From: Massilia sp. TS11
GTDB taxonomy: Bacteria > Pseudomonadota > Gammaproteobacteria > Burkholderiales > Burkholderiaceae_D
Assembly (NCBI RefSeq): GCF_022012445.1
Contig: NZ_JAKLTS010000017.1
Coordinates: 27,643 to 91,642, forward strand
Direction: 5' to 3'
DNA length: 64,000 nucleotides
Shown here piece after piece: positions 14,893-24,295 of the stretch. The notes below the pieces were generated by a model. It was not told the DNA's origin and made no database searches. It saw only the letters and a program-made list of their open reading frames with translations. A program made the position numbers and the translations under genes. How positions within the stretch are numbered: the stretch's first letter is position 1; each line of letters opens with the position of its first letter.

Positions 14893-14930
14893 TGGTCCCC
14901 CCGGCTGGAATCGAACCAGCATCCCACGCT
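14893..14930. other. Putative prophage attachment site (integrase side)
   Basis: The 3' half of tRNA-Arg (CCA end at 14893, T-arm to about 14925) is the junction between integrase side and chromosome. P4-type integrases use this part of tRNA genes as the core, and the phage copy restores the tRNA. The second copy should lie left of the window, so the exact core length cannot be determined here. Confidence 0.5.
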
Positions 14931-14967
14931 TAGGAGGCATGTGCACTATCCATTGTGCTACGGGGAG
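14893..14967 (-). tRNA. tRNA-Arg (anticodon CCU)
   Basis: On the minus strand the acceptor CTCCCCG pairs with CGGGGGG (one U-G pair). The D-stem is GCAC/GTGC, the anticodon arm CATGC-CTCCTAA-GCGTG gives anticodon CCU, the T-arm is GCTGG-TTCGATT-CCAGC, and CCA is encoded. It decodes AGG. A TATAAT -10 box reads leftward at 14979-14984, 12 nt before the 5' end. It is the chromosomal anchor of the prophage. Confidence 0.95.
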
Positions 14968-15044
14968 ACGCGGGCGCAATTATAGCCGAGGGGTGGCCGC
15001 AACTGGGTACAATGGCGGTTTTGCTTCTTCGCGCGAAGTCTTCC

Positions 15045-16964
15045 ATGGCAGTTATCTCCCTCACCGACGCCCAGCTGGCTTTTGGCCATGTGGCCCTGCT
15101 CGACCATGCCGAGTTTTCCCTTGAAACCGGGGAACGTGTCGGCCTGATCGGCCGTAATGGCACGGGCAAGTCCTCGCTTCTGAAAATCCTGTCCGGCCGC
15201 GCGCGGCTCGATGACGGCCTGCTCGTCATGCAGCAGGGCCTGAAGATCGCCTATGTCGAGCAGGAGCCGCAGTTCGACCCCGGCATGTCCGTGTTCGACG
15301 CCGTCGCCGGCGGCTTGGCCGCGCAGCAGGCCATGCTGGCCGAGTACGAGGCGCTGACCGGCCAGTTTGGCCAGGGCAATGACGAGGCCGTGATGGAACG
15401 CATGCACGTGCTGCAGGCCCAGCTCGATGCGGCTGATGGCTGGAATCTGGGCAACAAGGTCGAGGCCACGCTCGACCGGCTGGGCTTGCAGCGCGATGCG
15501 CTGATGGGCACGCTATCGGGCGGCATGCAAAAGCGCGTCGCCCTGGCCGTGGCCCTGGTGGCCGGTCCCGACGTGCTGCTGCTCGACGAACCGACCAACC
15601 ACCTCGACGTGCAGTCGATCATCTGGCTGGAAGGCCTGCTGCGCGAATTCCGCGGCTCGGTCTTGTTCATCACCCACGACCGTAGCTTCCTCGACAATGT
15701 GGCGACGCGCATCATCGAGCTCGACCGTGGGCGTCTGCTTTCCTTCCCCGGCAACTTCTCGACCTACCAGCAGCGCAAGCAGGAATTGCTGGAAATTGAA
15801 AAAATTGAGAATGCCAAGTTCGACAAAATCCTGGCGCAGGAGGAAGTCTGGATCCGCAAGGGCGTGGAGGCGCGCCGGACGCGCAACGAGGGCCGCGTCA
15901 AACGCCTGGAAGACCTGCGGGTGCAGCGTGCCGCGCGCCGCGATCAGCAGGGCCAGGTGCGGCTGGAGATCACGGCCGGCGAGCGTTCGGGCAAGATCGT
16001 GGCGGAGCTGGAAAACGTCAGCAAACGCTATGGCGACAAGCAGATCGTGCGCGACTTCTCCTGCACCATCATGCGCGGCGACAAGGTCGGCCTGATCGGC
16101 ACGAATGGGGTCGGCAAGACCACGCTGCTGCGCATTATCCTCGGCGAAGAGGCGGCCGATAGCGGCAAGGTGCGTCTGGGCACCAAGCTGCAGGTCGCGT
16201 ATTTCGACCAGATGCGCGCCCAGTTGAACCCGGAGTCGAGCCTGGCCGATACCATCTCGCCGGGCGCGGACTGGGTCGAGGTCAATGGCCAGCGCAAGCA
16301 TGTGATGAGCTATCTGGGCGACTTCCTGTTTTCGCCCGAGCGCGCGCGTTCGCCGGTCAAGTCCCTGTCCGGTGGCGAGCGCAACCGCCTGCTGCTGGCG
16401 CGCCTGTTCGCCCGCCCGGCCAATTGCCTGGTGCTCGACGAACCGACCAATGACCTCGACATCGACACCCTCGAGCTGCTCGAAGAACTGCTCGAGGATT
16501 ATCAGGGCACGGTGTTCCTGGTCTCGCACGACCGTAGGTTCCTCGACAATGTGGTGACTCAGGTCATCGTCAACGAAGGGGAGGGCCGTTGGCGCGAGTT
16601 TGTCGGCGGCTACACGGACTGGGAACGCGCCGCGGCGCGTGCGCCGGCCGCGAGCGCCCCCAAGCCGGCCGCCAAACCGAGTCCGGCACCGAGCCCGGCC
16701 CCGGTGCAGGCGGGCAAGCTTGGCAAAAAGCTCAGCTACAAAGAACAGCGCGAGCTCGAGGAACTTCCCAAGCTGATCGCCAGTCTTGAAGATGAACAGA
16801 CCCAGATCAACCTGTCGCTCAACGACCCGGACTTCTTCCGCACCCAAGCGGCTGACGCGCGCCGCATGAGCGCGCGCTATGCTGAAATCGAGGAAGCCCT
16901 GCTCGAAGCGCTGGAAAAATGGGAGGCGCTCGAGGCCAAGGCGCGCGGCGACGCTGTGTCGTAA
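15045..16964 (+). CDS. uup: ABC-F family ATPase Uup
   Basis: This 639-aa soluble ABC-F protein (E. coli Uup is 635 aa) has two ATPase domains. Domain 1 carries Walker A GRNGTGKSS, signature LSGGMQKR and Walker B LLLDEPTNHLD. Domain 2 carries GTNGVGKTT, LSGGERNR and LVLDEPTNDLD. A charged linker lies between them, and the C-terminal coiled coil (KKLSYKEQRELEELPKLI onward, about residues 563-635) is diagnostic of Uup. It is linked to ribosome-associated functions and DNA stability (precise transposon excision). It starts at ATG 15045, 77 nt from the divergent tRNA-Arg. Confidence 0.9.
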   Translation: MAVISLTDAQLAFGHVALLDHAEFSLETGERVGLIGRNGTGKSSLLKILSGRARLDDGLLVMQQGLKIAYVEQEPQFDPGMSVFDAVAGGLAAQQAMLAEYEALTGQFGQGNDEAVMERMHVLQAQLDAADGWNLGNKVEATLDRLGLQRDALMGTLSGGMQKRVALAVALVAGPDVLLLDEPTNHLDVQSIIWLEGLLREFRGSVLFITHDRSFLDNVATRIIELDRGRLLSFPGNFSTYQQRKQELLEIEKIENAKFDKILAQEEVWIRKGVEARRTRNEGRVKRLEDLRVQRAARRDQQGQVRLEITAGERSGKIVAELENVSKRYGDKQIVRDFSCTIMRGDKVGLIGTNGVGKTTLLRIILGEEAADSGKVRLGTKLQVAYFDQMRAQLNPESSLADTISPGADWVEVNGQRKHVMSYLGDFLFSPERARSPVKSLSGGERNRLLLARLFARPANCLVLDEPTNDLDIDTLELLEELLEDYQGTVFLVSHDRRFLDNVVTQVIVNEGEGRWREFVGGYTDWERAAARAPAASAPKPAAKPSPAPSPAPVQAGKLGKKLSYKEQRELEELPKLIASLEDEQTQINLSLNDPDFFRTQAADARRMSARYAEIEEALLEALEKWEALEAKARGDAVS

Positions 16965-17015
16965 ATTGTCGCTTTTCTTTACAGATTTCGTGAATATCCG
17001 CCGGGCCGCGCTCGG

Positions 17016-17021
17016 TATAAT
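17016..17021 (+). promoter_or_regulatory. -10 element upstream of manC
   Basis: A perfect TATAAT lies 45 nt before the manC start. No good -35 at 16-18 nt spacing is seen (AATATC at that place), so the promoter may be extended or activator-dependent. Confidence 0.45.
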
Positions 17022-17066
17022 GCTGGCAACCTCGCCTTCGGGCTCGCTCTACTGGAAGGAAACCGC

Positions 17067-18488
17067 ATGAAGCTTTACCCCGTCATTCTGTCCGGCGGCG
17101 CCGGCACCCGCCTGTGGCCGTTGTCACGCGCGGTGCTGCCCAAGCAGTTGCTGCCGCTGGTATCGGACAAGACGATGCTGCAGGAAACCGCGCTGCGCGT
17201 ATGCGCCTGGCCGGATGTCATGCCGCCGCTGATCGTCTGCGGGAATGAGCACCGCTTCCTGGTGGCCGAACAGATGCTCGAAATCGGCGTCACGCCGACC
17301 GGCATTCTGCTCGAACCGGCCGGGCGCAATACCGCTCCGGCCGTTGCCGCCGCCGCCAGTTACCTGCTGGCGATCGACCCCGAGGCGGTCATGCTGGTGT
17401 TACCGGCCGACCACGTCATCAATGACGGCAAGGCCTTCGCCGACGCGGTCGCGCTGGCCAAGAACCAGGTCGCCGATGGTGCACTGGCCACCTTCGGGGT
17501 GGTCCCGACGGCGCCGGAAACCGGCTATGGCTACATCCATGCCGGCGCCGCAGTGGCGGGCGCGCCGCACTGTTTCAGCGTCAATCGCTTTGTCGAAAAG
17601 CCGGACCGCGAGAAGGCCGAAGGTTTCCTTCGCGAGGGTGGCTATTACTGGAACAGCGGCATGTTCATGTTCCGCGCAAATGCCTTCCTCGAAGAACTAC
17701 GCACCTACCAGCCGGCCATTGCCGACGCCAGCGCCGCCGCCGTCGCCATGGGCGCGCGCGACCTCGACTTCTGCCGTCTGGATGAAGACGCCTTCATGGC
17801 CAGCCCCTCCGATTCGATCGATTACGCAGTGATGGAGCACACCAAGCGCGCCGTGGTAGTGCCGGCCGACATCGGCTGGAGCGATGTCGGCTCCTGGTCG
17901 GCCCTGTGGGAAGTGCAAAAAGGCGACGATCCGCTGGGCAATGTGCAGCGTGGCGACGTCTATCTCGACAACGTGAAGAACTCGCTGGTGCGCGCCGAAA
18001 GCCGCATCGTGGCCGTGGTCGGGGTCGAGGACCTGGTCGTGGTCGAAACCCAGGATGCCGTGCTGGTCGCGCACAAAGACCAGGTGCAGCGCGTCAAGCA
18101 GGTGGTCGATCATCTCAAGTCCAAGGACCGCACCGAGCACCTGCACCACACGCGCGTGTATCGCCCCTGGGGCTTTTACGAGGGCATCGATTCGGGCGAG
18201 CGCTTCCAGGTCAAACGCATCACCGTCAAGCCGGGCGAGAAGCTGTCGCTGCAGATGCACCATCATCGCGCCGAGCACTGGGTGGTGGTGTCGGGTACCG
18301 CGCGCGTCACCTGCGGCGATACCGTCAGCCTGCTCGCCGAAAACCAGTCGACCTATATCCCGATCGGTGTCAACCACCGTCTCGAGAACCCCGGTAAGGT
18401 GCCGCTGCACATCATCGAAGTGCAGTCCGGCAGCTACCTCGGCGAGGACGATATTGTGCGTTTTGAAGACATCTATCAGCGCGCCTGA
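17067..18488 (+). CDS. manC: Mannose-1-phosphate guanylyltransferase / mannose-6-phosphate isomerase
   Basis: This bifunctional 473-aa enzyme makes GDP-mannose for polysaccharide synthesis. The N-terminal nucleotidyltransferase has GGAGTRLWPLSR (residues 10-21), the GRNTAPA substrate loop, the NRFVEKPD motif (about 177) and the ETGYGYI block. The C-terminal cupin-type isomerase domain (about 350-470) has the metal-binding MHHHRAEHWVVVSGTA segment. Length matches ManC/AlgA/CpsB. AAGGAAA precedes the ATG. No glycan-cluster genes adjoin, so it is probably a stand-alone supplier. Confidence 0.93.
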   Translation: MKLYPVILSGGAGTRLWPLSRAVLPKQLLPLVSDKTMLQETALRVCAWPDVMPPLIVCGNEHRFLVAEQMLEIGVTPTGILLEPAGRNTAPAVAAAASYLLAIDPEAVMLVLPADHVINDGKAFADAVALAKNQVADGALATFGVVPTAPETGYGYIHAGAAVAGAPHCFSVNRFVEKPDREKAEGFLREGGYYWNSGMFMFRANAFLEELRTYQPAIADASAAAVAMGARDLDFCRLDEDAFMASPSDSIDYAVMEHTKRAVVVPADIGWSDVGSWSALWEVQKGDDPLGNVQRGDVYLDNVKNSLVRAESRIVAVVGVEDLVVVETQDAVLVAHKDQVQRVKQVVDHLKSKDRTEHLHHTRVYRPWGFYEGIDSGERFQVKRITVKPGEKLSLQMHHHRAEHWVVVSGTARVTCGDTVSLLAENQSTYIPIGVNHRLENPGKVPLHIIEVQSGSYLGEDDIVRFEDIYQRA

Positions 18489-18501
18489 TTGCCGGTAGCG
18501 C

Positions 18502-18530
18502 TTGGCGTTATCGCTCTGAAATGGTAGTCT
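18502..18530 (+). promoter_or_regulatory. Candidate sigma-70 promoter of the secretion/pilus operon
   Basis: TTGGCG (18502-18507) and TAGTCT (18525-18530) are separated by 17 nt, about 65 nt upstream of the first pseudopilin start. The -10 match is moderate. Confidence 0.4.
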
Positions 18531-18596
18531 GTTTCGCCCGTTTGACTTGTGGTCTGACGGGCGATGTTCATTTTGAGACACATTGAGGAGTTTGGT

Positions 18597-19022
18597 GTGC
18601 GTATCGAACAAAAACAAGCCAGCCAGGCAGGCTTCACGCTGCTGGAATTGCTGGTGGTGATTGTGATCATCGGCCTGCTCGCGGCCTACGTCGGGCCTAA
18701 GTATTTTTCCCAACTCGGCAAGTCGGAAGTGACTGTCGCCAAGGCCCAGATCGAAGCATTCACCAAGTCGCTCGATACCTACCGCCTCGACGTCGGCCGC
18801 TATCCGAGTACCGAAGAGGGCCTGAGCGCCCTGCTGGTGGCGCCGCCTTCGGCCGCCGGCAAGTGGAACGGCCCGTATCTGCAAAAGGCCCTGCCGCCCG
18901 ATCCCTGGGGCCGCCCCTACATCTACCGCGCGCCTGGGCAGAAGGGCGAGTACGAGATCGTCTCGCTCGGCCGTGATGGCCAGCCGGGCGGCAGCGGCGA
19001 AGACGCCGACATCAGCAACTGA
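18597..19022 (+). CDS. gspG: Major pseudopilin, GspG-like
   Basis: This 141-aa protein has a class III prepilin signal, QASQAG then FTLLELLVVIVIIGLLAAYV with Glu5, cleaved by prepilin peptidase and N-methylated. The C-terminus DPWGRPYIYR..GEYEIVSLGRDGQPGGSGEDADI is the GspG calcium-binding signature. GTG 18597 is chosen because GAGGAG lies at 18585-18590; ATG 18564 has no ribosome site. It forms the pseudopilus shaft of a type II secretion-like machine and is the first of eleven closely packed genes. Confidence 0.88.
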   Translation: MRIEQKQASQAGFTLLELLVVIVIIGLLAAYVGPKYFSQLGKSEVTVAKAQIEAFTKSLDTYRLDVGRYPSTEEGLSALLVAPPSAAGKWNGPYLQKALPPDPWGRPYIYRAPGQKGEYEIVSLGRDGQPGGSGEDADISN

Positions 19023-19033
19023 GCCAGCGCGCC

Positions 19034-20218
19034 ATGCAGTTCGCAGTGCGTGCGCTGTCGCCGGACGCGGTCGTGACCGAATTGACGGTCGAGGCCCTGG
19101 ACCCGGCCGACGCGCGCCGTCAGATCGAGGCGCGCGGCATGGTCGTGGCCGACGTGCGCGCGGCCGGCGGTGCGCTGCGCCGCGCCAGCGGCGGCGGCAT
19201 GACCCTGCTGCTGTTCTCGCAGGAGCTACTGGCCCTGCTGCAGGCCGGCCTCGGCGTGGTCGAGGCGCTCGAAGCCCTGCTCGAAAAAGAGAGCCATCCC
19301 GTCACGCGCAGCGTGCTCGCGCGTCTGCTCGGCGGTCTGCGCGAGGGCAAACGCTTCTCGGCCGTGCTGGCCGAGCAGGGCGAGCGCTTTCCGCCCCTGT
19401 ATGTGGGCATCGTGCGCGCGGCCGAAGGTACCAGCGATCTGCCGCGCGCGCTGGCGCGCTACATCGACTACCAGCAGCGCATCGACAGCGTGCGCAGCAA
19501 ACTGATTTCGGCCTCGATCTATCCGGCCATTCTGCTGCTGGTCGGCGGCGGCGTGTCGACCTTCCTGATTACCTACGTGGTGCCGCGCTTCGCCGAAGTC
19601 TATGAAGGCGCGGGCCGCAATCTGCCCTTCCTGTCGCAGCTGCTGCTGTCGTGGGGGCGCTTTGCCGCCAACCACACGCGTCTGGTGCTGGCGGCCCTGG
19701 CCATCGTGGCCGGCTTGGCCTGGCTGGGTCTGCGCCGCCTGCTGGCGCCGGGCGGCCTGCTGCGTTTGCTGGGCCGCCTGCCCGGCATCGGCGAGAAGGT
19801 CCAGGTCTACGAATTGTCGCGCCTTTATCTGACGCTCGGCATGCTGAGCGAGGGCGGGATTCCGATCGTGCAGGCGATGGATACCGTGCAGGGCCTGGTC
19901 AGTCCGCCGCTGGCGGCCGGGCTGGCGCGCGCGCGCCAGATGGTCGAATCGGGCCTGCCGCTGTCGCAGGCCTTCGAGGCCAATGGCCTGTGCACGCCGA
20001 TCTCGCTGCGCCTGCTGCGCGTGGGCGAGCGCACCGGCGACATGGGGCCGATGCTGTCGCAGTCGGCCGCGTTTTATGACGGTGAAATCGCGCGCTGGAT
20101 CGAACGCTTCACGCGCAGCGTCGAACCGCTGCTGATGGCCGCCATCGGCCTGATCGTCGGCGCCATCGTGGTGCTGCTGTATATGCCGATCTTCGATCTG
20201 GCGGGAGACATGACATGA
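19034..20218 (+). CDS. gspF: Inner-membrane platform protein, GspF/PilC family
   Basis: This 394-aa protein has two T2SF domains (about residues 60-185 and 265-385) and three membrane segments (about 160-190, 210-235 and 360-385), ending YMPIFDLAG as in GspF. It is the polytopic platform that couples the ATPase to pseudopilin assembly. It starts 11 nt after gspG. Its stop overlaps the ATPase start (ATGA). Confidence 0.9.
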   Translation: MQFAVRALSPDAVVTELTVEALDPADARRQIEARGMVVADVRAAGGALRRASGGGMTLLLFSQELLALLQAGLGVVEALEALLEKESHPVTRSVLARLLGGLREGKRFSAVLAEQGERFPPLYVGIVRAAEGTSDLPRALARYIDYQQRIDSVRSKLISASIYPAILLLVGGGVSTFLITYVVPRFAEVYEGAGRNLPFLSQLLLSWGRFAANHTRLVLAALAIVAGLAWLGLRRLLAPGGLLRLLGRLPGIGEKVQVYELSRLYLTLGMLSEGGIPIVQAMDTVQGLVSPPLAAGLARARQMVESGLPLSQAFEANGLCTPISLRLLRVGERTGDMGPMLSQSAAFYDGEIARWIERFTRSVEPLLMAAIGLIVGAIVVLLYMPIFDLAGDMT

Positions 20219-21885
20219 GCGCCGTGTTCGACCACGCGCTGCTGCTGAAGGCGCGCGCCCAGAGCGCACGTTCGCAGCGTGCCATCGTCGAGGAACTCGA
20301 GGCCCTGAGCGGGCTCGATGCGCGCGACATCGTGCGCGCGCTGGCCGCGCCGTTCGGGCTGGAAGTGGTGGAGACGGCCGACATGCTGCAGCTGCAGCCG
20401 GCCTTCGATCTGCTGCCGCTGGCGCCGGCCATCGCGCGCCACTGCGTGCTGCTGCGCGCCGAGGGTGGGGCGCTGCTGGGTGTGATCGCCGATCCCTTCG
20501 ATCTCGACCTGCAGACCTGGATGGAGACCCAGGCACGCGCGCCGCTGCAGCTGCGCCTCGCGCTGGCGGCCGATATCCAGGCCTATCTGAGCAAGCAGGA
20601 GGAATCGGCGCGCGCCGTCGACTCGCTGGTGGGCGCCGACGGCGACACCAAGCGCGATGGCAAGACGGCTGCCGTGCTGTCCTTCGCCAGCGTCAGCGAG
20701 GCCGCCAGCCCGGCCGTCAAGCTGGTCAACTCGACCCTGTACGACGCCCTCAAGGCCGGCGCCTCCGACGTCCACCTCGAGACCACGGCCGGCGGTCTGG
20801 CCGTCAAATACCGGATCGACGGCGTGCTCGATCACGCCACCGCCGTGAATGGGGTGGAGCTGGCCGAGCAGGTCATCTCGCGCCTGAAGGTGCTGGCCGA
20901 ACTCGATATCGCCGAGCGCCGCATCCCGCAGGACGGCAGCTTCCGCGTGCAGGCCAATGGGCGCGACATCGACCTGCGCGTCTCGATCATGCCCTCGATT
21001 CATGGCGAGGACGCGGTCATCCGTATTCTCGACAAGCGCGCGATGGTGGAAGCCTACGGCGCGCTGACGCTGGAGGCGCTCGGCTTCGACGCCGCCTCGC
21101 TGGCGGCGCTGCGCGCGCTTACCCAGGAGGCGTATGGCATGCTGCTGGTGACCGGCCCGACCGGCTCCGGCAAGACCACCACGCTGTATGCGGCCCTGAC
21201 CGAGAGCCACACGGGGCGCGACAAGATCATCACGATCGAAGACCCGGTCGAGTACCAGCTGGGCGGCATCCTGCAGATCCCGGTGAACGAGAAGAAGGGC
21301 CTGACCTTCGCCAAGGGCCTGCGCTCGATTCTGCGCCACGACCCGGACAAGATCATGGTTGGCGAAATCCGCGACCGCGAGACGGCCGAAATCGCCGTGC
21401 AGTCGGCGCTGACCGGCCACCTGGTGCTGACCACGGTGCACGCCAATAATGTGTTCGACGTGTTCGGCCGCTTCACCCACATGGGCATCGATCCGTATGC
21501 CTTTGTCTCGGCCCTGAATGGCATCTGGGCGCAGCGCCTGGTGCGCACCAATTGCCCGCACTGCGCCGTCGCCTACACGCCCGACGCGGCCGAACTGGCC
21601 AGCGTGAACCTGAGCCCAGAGGAAGTAGCCGAATACCGCTTCATGCAGGGCAAGGGCTGCGGCGACTGCCGCGGCACCGGCTACAAGGGGCGCCGCGCGA
21701 TCGCCGAAATTCTCACGCTGAACGACGAAATCCGCGAACTCATCATCGACAAGCGGCCGATCCGCCAGATCAAGGCGGCCGCGTATGCGAACGGCACGCG
21801 CAGCCTGCGCCACGCGGCGCTCGAGCTGGTCAAGCGCGGCGCCACCACGCTGGCCGAAATCAAACGGGTGACCCTGCATGCTTAA
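20215..21885 (+). CDS. gspE: Assembly ATPase, GspE/PilB family
   Basis: This 556-aa hexameric ATPase has an N-terminal N1-like domain (about 1-150), Walker A GPTGSGKTTT (about residue 310), the Asp box EDPVEY, Walker B/His box GEIRDRETAEIAVQSALTGH, and a zinc tetracysteine unit NCPHC...GKGCGDCRGTG. These define GspE rather than a retraction ATPase. Its order after gspF (G-F-E) differs from the canonical C-D-E-F-G order of gsp operons. Confidence 0.92.
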   Translation: MSAVFDHALLLKARAQSARSQRAIVEELEALSGLDARDIVRALAAPFGLEVVETADMLQLQPAFDLLPLAPAIARHCVLLRAEGGALLGVIADPFDLDLQTWMETQARAPLQLRLALAADIQAYLSKQEESARAVDSLVGADGDTKRDGKTAAVLSFASVSEAASPAVKLVNSTLYDALKAGASDVHLETTAGGLAVKYRIDGVLDHATAVNGVELAEQVISRLKVLAELDIAERRIPQDGSFRVQANGRDIDLRVSIMPSIHGEDAVIRILDKRAMVEAYGALTLEALGFDAASLAALRALTQEAYGMLLVTGPTGSGKTTTLYAALTESHTGRDKIITIEDPVEYQLGGILQIPVNEKKGLTFAKGLRSILRHDPDKIMVGEIRDRETAEIAVQSALTGHLVLTTVHANNVFDVFGRFTHMGIDPYAFVSALNGIWAQRLVRTNCPHCAVAYTPDAAELASVNLSPEEVAEYRFMQGKGCGDCRGTGYKGRRAIAEILTLNDEIRELIIDKRPIRQIKAAAYANGTRSLRHAALELVKRGATTLAEIKRVTLHA

Positions 21886-22705
21886 TCTGGCCCGCCTTGG
21901 ACACTGCCTGCACCTGGGCCTCGCGCGCGACGGTCTGAGTCTGGCGCGCACACACCGCTGGGGCGATCCTGCCTTCACGTTGTTGGCTGAGCAGGCGCTC
22001 GCGCCGGGCGCCTGCGAGGACGCGGGCGCGCTCGACGCCGCGCTTGCGCAGCTGTGCGCTGGCCACGACCTGCGCGGCCAGCGTCTGCGCGTGGTGCTGG
22101 CCGATGAACTGGTGCGCCTGTGGAGCGTCACGCCGCCCCAGGGCGCGGCCCGACTGGCCGATCTGGAGGCCGCCTGCGCGCTGCGCTTTCAGGGCCTGTA
22201 TGGTGACAGCCTGGCCGGCTGGGAGCTGGCCGCCGACTGGCAGGCCGACGCGCCTTTCCTGGCCTGTGCGCTGCGCGCCAGCCTGGGCGACAGCCTGGCG
22301 CGCGCGGCCCGTGACAGCGGCGCGCTGCTGACCCAGGTGCAGCCGCAGCTGCTGGCCGCCTGGAACCGCTGGTGCGGCAAGCTCGATGCTGCGGCCTGGT
22401 TCGCCCTCGTGCAGGGTGATCGTCTGAGCCTGGGCATCAGCCGCGCCAGGCGCCTGCATGCCGTGCGTGTGCTGCGCGTGACACCCGAAGCCAGCCTCGA
22501 TTGGCTGGCCCAGCAGGTCGCGCGCGAGGCCCTGCGTCTTGAGTGCGCGGCGCCCGAGCTGCTGCAGGTGTGCGGCGCGGCGCCGGCCCAGTGGGTCGAT
22601 GGCAGCCATGCGACGCTGCGCGTGCAGCGCCTCGATCACGCGCGGCGCGGCTTGCCGCCGCTGAGCGCGGCCGCGCAATTGAGCTATAGCGGGGTGGGGG
22701 CATGA
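21878..22705 (+). CDS. PilM/GspL-like cytoplasmic scaffold protein
   Basis: This 275-aa protein without a membrane segment overlaps gspE by 8 nt. Position between the ATPase and PilN/PilO-like genes, plus an actin-like fold suggested by repeated G/A-rich strands, indicate the PilM or GspL cytoplasmic role of docking the ATPase to the inner-membrane complex. Sequence motifs are weak, so the assignment rests on context. Confidence 0.55.
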   Translation: MLNLARLGHCLHLGLARDGLSLARTHRWGDPAFTLLAEQALAPGACEDAGALDAALAQLCAGHDLRGQRLRVVLADELVRLWSVTPPQGAARLADLEAACALRFQGLYGDSLAGWELAADWQADAPFLACALRASLGDSLARAARDSGALLTQVQPQLLAAWNRWCGKLDAAAWFALVQGDRLSLGISRARRLHAVRVLRVTPEASLDWLAQQVAREALRLECAAPELLQVCGAAPAQWVDGSHATLRVQRLDHARRGLPPLSAAAQLSYSGVGA

Positions 22706-23244
22706 AGCCGGTACGGATCAATCTGGCGCGCCCGGGCTGGCAGCGCAGCCTGCTCAATACTGGGGCAGGGTGGTGGCTGGGCGCGCTGGCGGGCGCGGTG
22801 CTGCTCGTTGCGGCCGGTATCGGCATGCGCCAGCTGCTCGACGAACAGGCGCAGCGCGAGGCGCGCATCCGCGCCAGCCTGCGCACGCCTCAGGTCAGCG
22901 CCACGCCGGCCGCGCTGATTCCGGCGCCGCAGGCGACCGCCGTGAACAGCGCCGTGCATCAGCTGAATCTGCCCTGGCGCGAACTGGCCGCCAGTCTCGA
23001 TGGCGCGAACACCCAGGGCGTCAGTCTGCTGGCGCTGGAGCCGGATGCGCGCGCGCGCAAACTCAAGCTGCAGGCCGAAGCGGCCGGCAGCGACGCCATG
23101 GTGGCGTATATCGAAGCGCTCAAGCACCAGCCCCTGATCCTGTCGGTGCTGCTGACGCGGCACGAGATCAACGAAGGTGATGCGGCGCGCCCGATCCGCT
23201 TCCAGCTTGAGCTGCAGTGGTCGACCCGCGGAGGCCAGCCATGA
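22702..23244 (+). CDS. PilN-like inner-membrane protein
   Basis: This 180-aa protein starts MKPVRINLARPGW, which matches the N-terminal INLxP-type peptide by which PilN binds PilM. One membrane segment follows at about residues 30-47, then a coiled coil and a ferredoxin-like periplasmic domain (about 90-175, MVAYIEALKHQPLI). It is coupled to both neighbours by ATGA overlaps. Confidence 0.7.
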   Translation: MKPVRINLARPGWQRSLLNTGAGWWLGALAGAVLLVAAGIGMRQLLDEQAQREARIRASLRTPQVSATPAALIPAPQATAVNSAVHQLNLPWRELAASLDGANTQGVSLLALEPDARARKLKLQAEAAGSDAMVAYIEALKHQPLILSVLLTRHEINEGDAARPIRFQLELQWSTRGGQP

Positions 23245-23780
23245 CGCGCCAGACCCTGCTGCTAAGCCTGCGCATCGCGGTGCGCCAGCATGGCTGGTTG
23301 CCGCCGCTGGCCCTGCTGCTTTGCCTGGCCGCGGGCGCGGCCTGGGCCTGGCTGCTGCCCGCGCGCAGCGCGCAACAGACGATCGCCGCGCGCGCCGTGC
23401 CGCAACTGGGGCCCGCACCGCTGCAGGCAGCGCCCAGTGCCGACCAGAACCTGGCCGCGTTTTACGCCACGCTTGGCGAGCAGCAGTACGCCGAGCAGCA
23501 GATCAAGCAGATCTTCGCCCTGGCCGGCCGCACCGGCGTCACGCTCAGCAGCGGCCAGTACAAGTCGAGCTATGACGAGAACGGCCGCTTCACCGCCTAC
23601 AAGATCACCCTGCCGGTCAAGGGCAGCTATGCGCTCGTGTGGCAGTTCTGCATGGAGGTGCTGGCCGCGATTCCGTTCGCCGCCCTCGATGAAGTGAGCT
23701 TTAAACGCGAGACGGCCGGCGACCCGGTGGTCGAAGGGCGTCTGAGCTTTACCCTGTACCTGAAAGGGAATACGCCATGA
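23241..23780 (+). CDS. PilO/GspM-like inner-membrane protein
   Basis: This 179-aa protein has a membrane segment at about residues 20-40 and a periplasmic ferredoxin-like fold, including QQYAEQQIKQIFALAGRTGVTLSSGQYK and YALVWQFCMEVLAAIPFAALDEV, which resemble PilO. It would dimerise with the upstream PilN-like protein. It starts at ATG 23241 in an ATGA overlap. Confidence 0.7.
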   Translation: MTRQTLLLSLRIAVRQHGWLPPLALLLCLAAGAAWAWLLPARSAQQTIAARAVPQLGPAPLQAAPSADQNLAAFYATLGEQQYAEQQIKQIFALAGRTGVTLSSGQYKSSYDENGRFTAYKITLPVKGSYALVWQFCMEVLAAIPFAALDEVSFKRETAGDPVVEGRLSFTLYLKGNTP

Positions 23781-24295
23781 AGCCGCGCCATCTCGTGATG
23801 GGCCTGGCCCTGGCCGGCGCCGCCGCCCTGGTGCTGTTCGGCGACCGCAGCCCGAGCGGCGCGATCAGCGAACCGGTGGTGCGCGCCCGGCCTGCCGCCG
23901 CGCCGGCCGCGGCGCGCGCGCCCGCACCTGTGCCGACGGCAGCGGCCGTGCTGCCCCTGATTCCGCGCGAGACCCTGATCGGCGACCCGAGCGCGCATAC
24001 GCCGGCCCTGTTTGGGGCTGCCGCCGCGGCGCCGGTCACGCAGGTGAAGAATGAAGCGCCGCCACCGCCGCCGCCGCCGAGCGCGCCGCCCTTGCCCTTC
24101 CAGGTGATCGGCAAAGCCGTCAGCGACGGCCAGTGGCAGGTGTTCCTGGCGCGCGGCGACCGCACCTATGTGGTGGCGGCGAACAGCGTGATCGACGGTG
24201 TCTACCGGGTCGACAGCATCGCCCCGCCCAGCATGACCCTGACCTATCTGCCGCTCAACCAGCAGCAGCAGCTTTCGATTGGAGCCCTAGAGTGA
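23777..24295 (+). CDS. PilP/GspC-like periplasmic linker protein
   Basis: This 172-aa protein has an N-terminal membrane or signal segment (about 5-22), a proline/alanine-rich linker (about 30-112, with a run of prolines) and a compact C-terminal beta domain (FQVIGKAVSDGQWQVFLARG...VYRVDSI). That layout matches PilP and GspC HR domains that bind the secretin. It overlaps the secretin gene by GTGA. Confidence 0.65.
   Translation: MKPRHLVMGLALAGAAALVLFGDRSPSGAISEPVVRARPAAAPAAARAPAPVPTAAAVLPLIPRETLIGDPSAHTPALFGAAAAAPVTQVKNEAPPPPPPPSAPPLPFQVIGKAVSDGQWQVFLARGDRTYVVAANSVIDGVYRVDSIAPPSMTLTYLPLNQQQQLSIGALE

Noticed and set aside
20074..22131. A 685-codon reverse frame opposite gspE
   Set aside because: Antisense shadow; gspE has all ATPase motifs on the plus strand.
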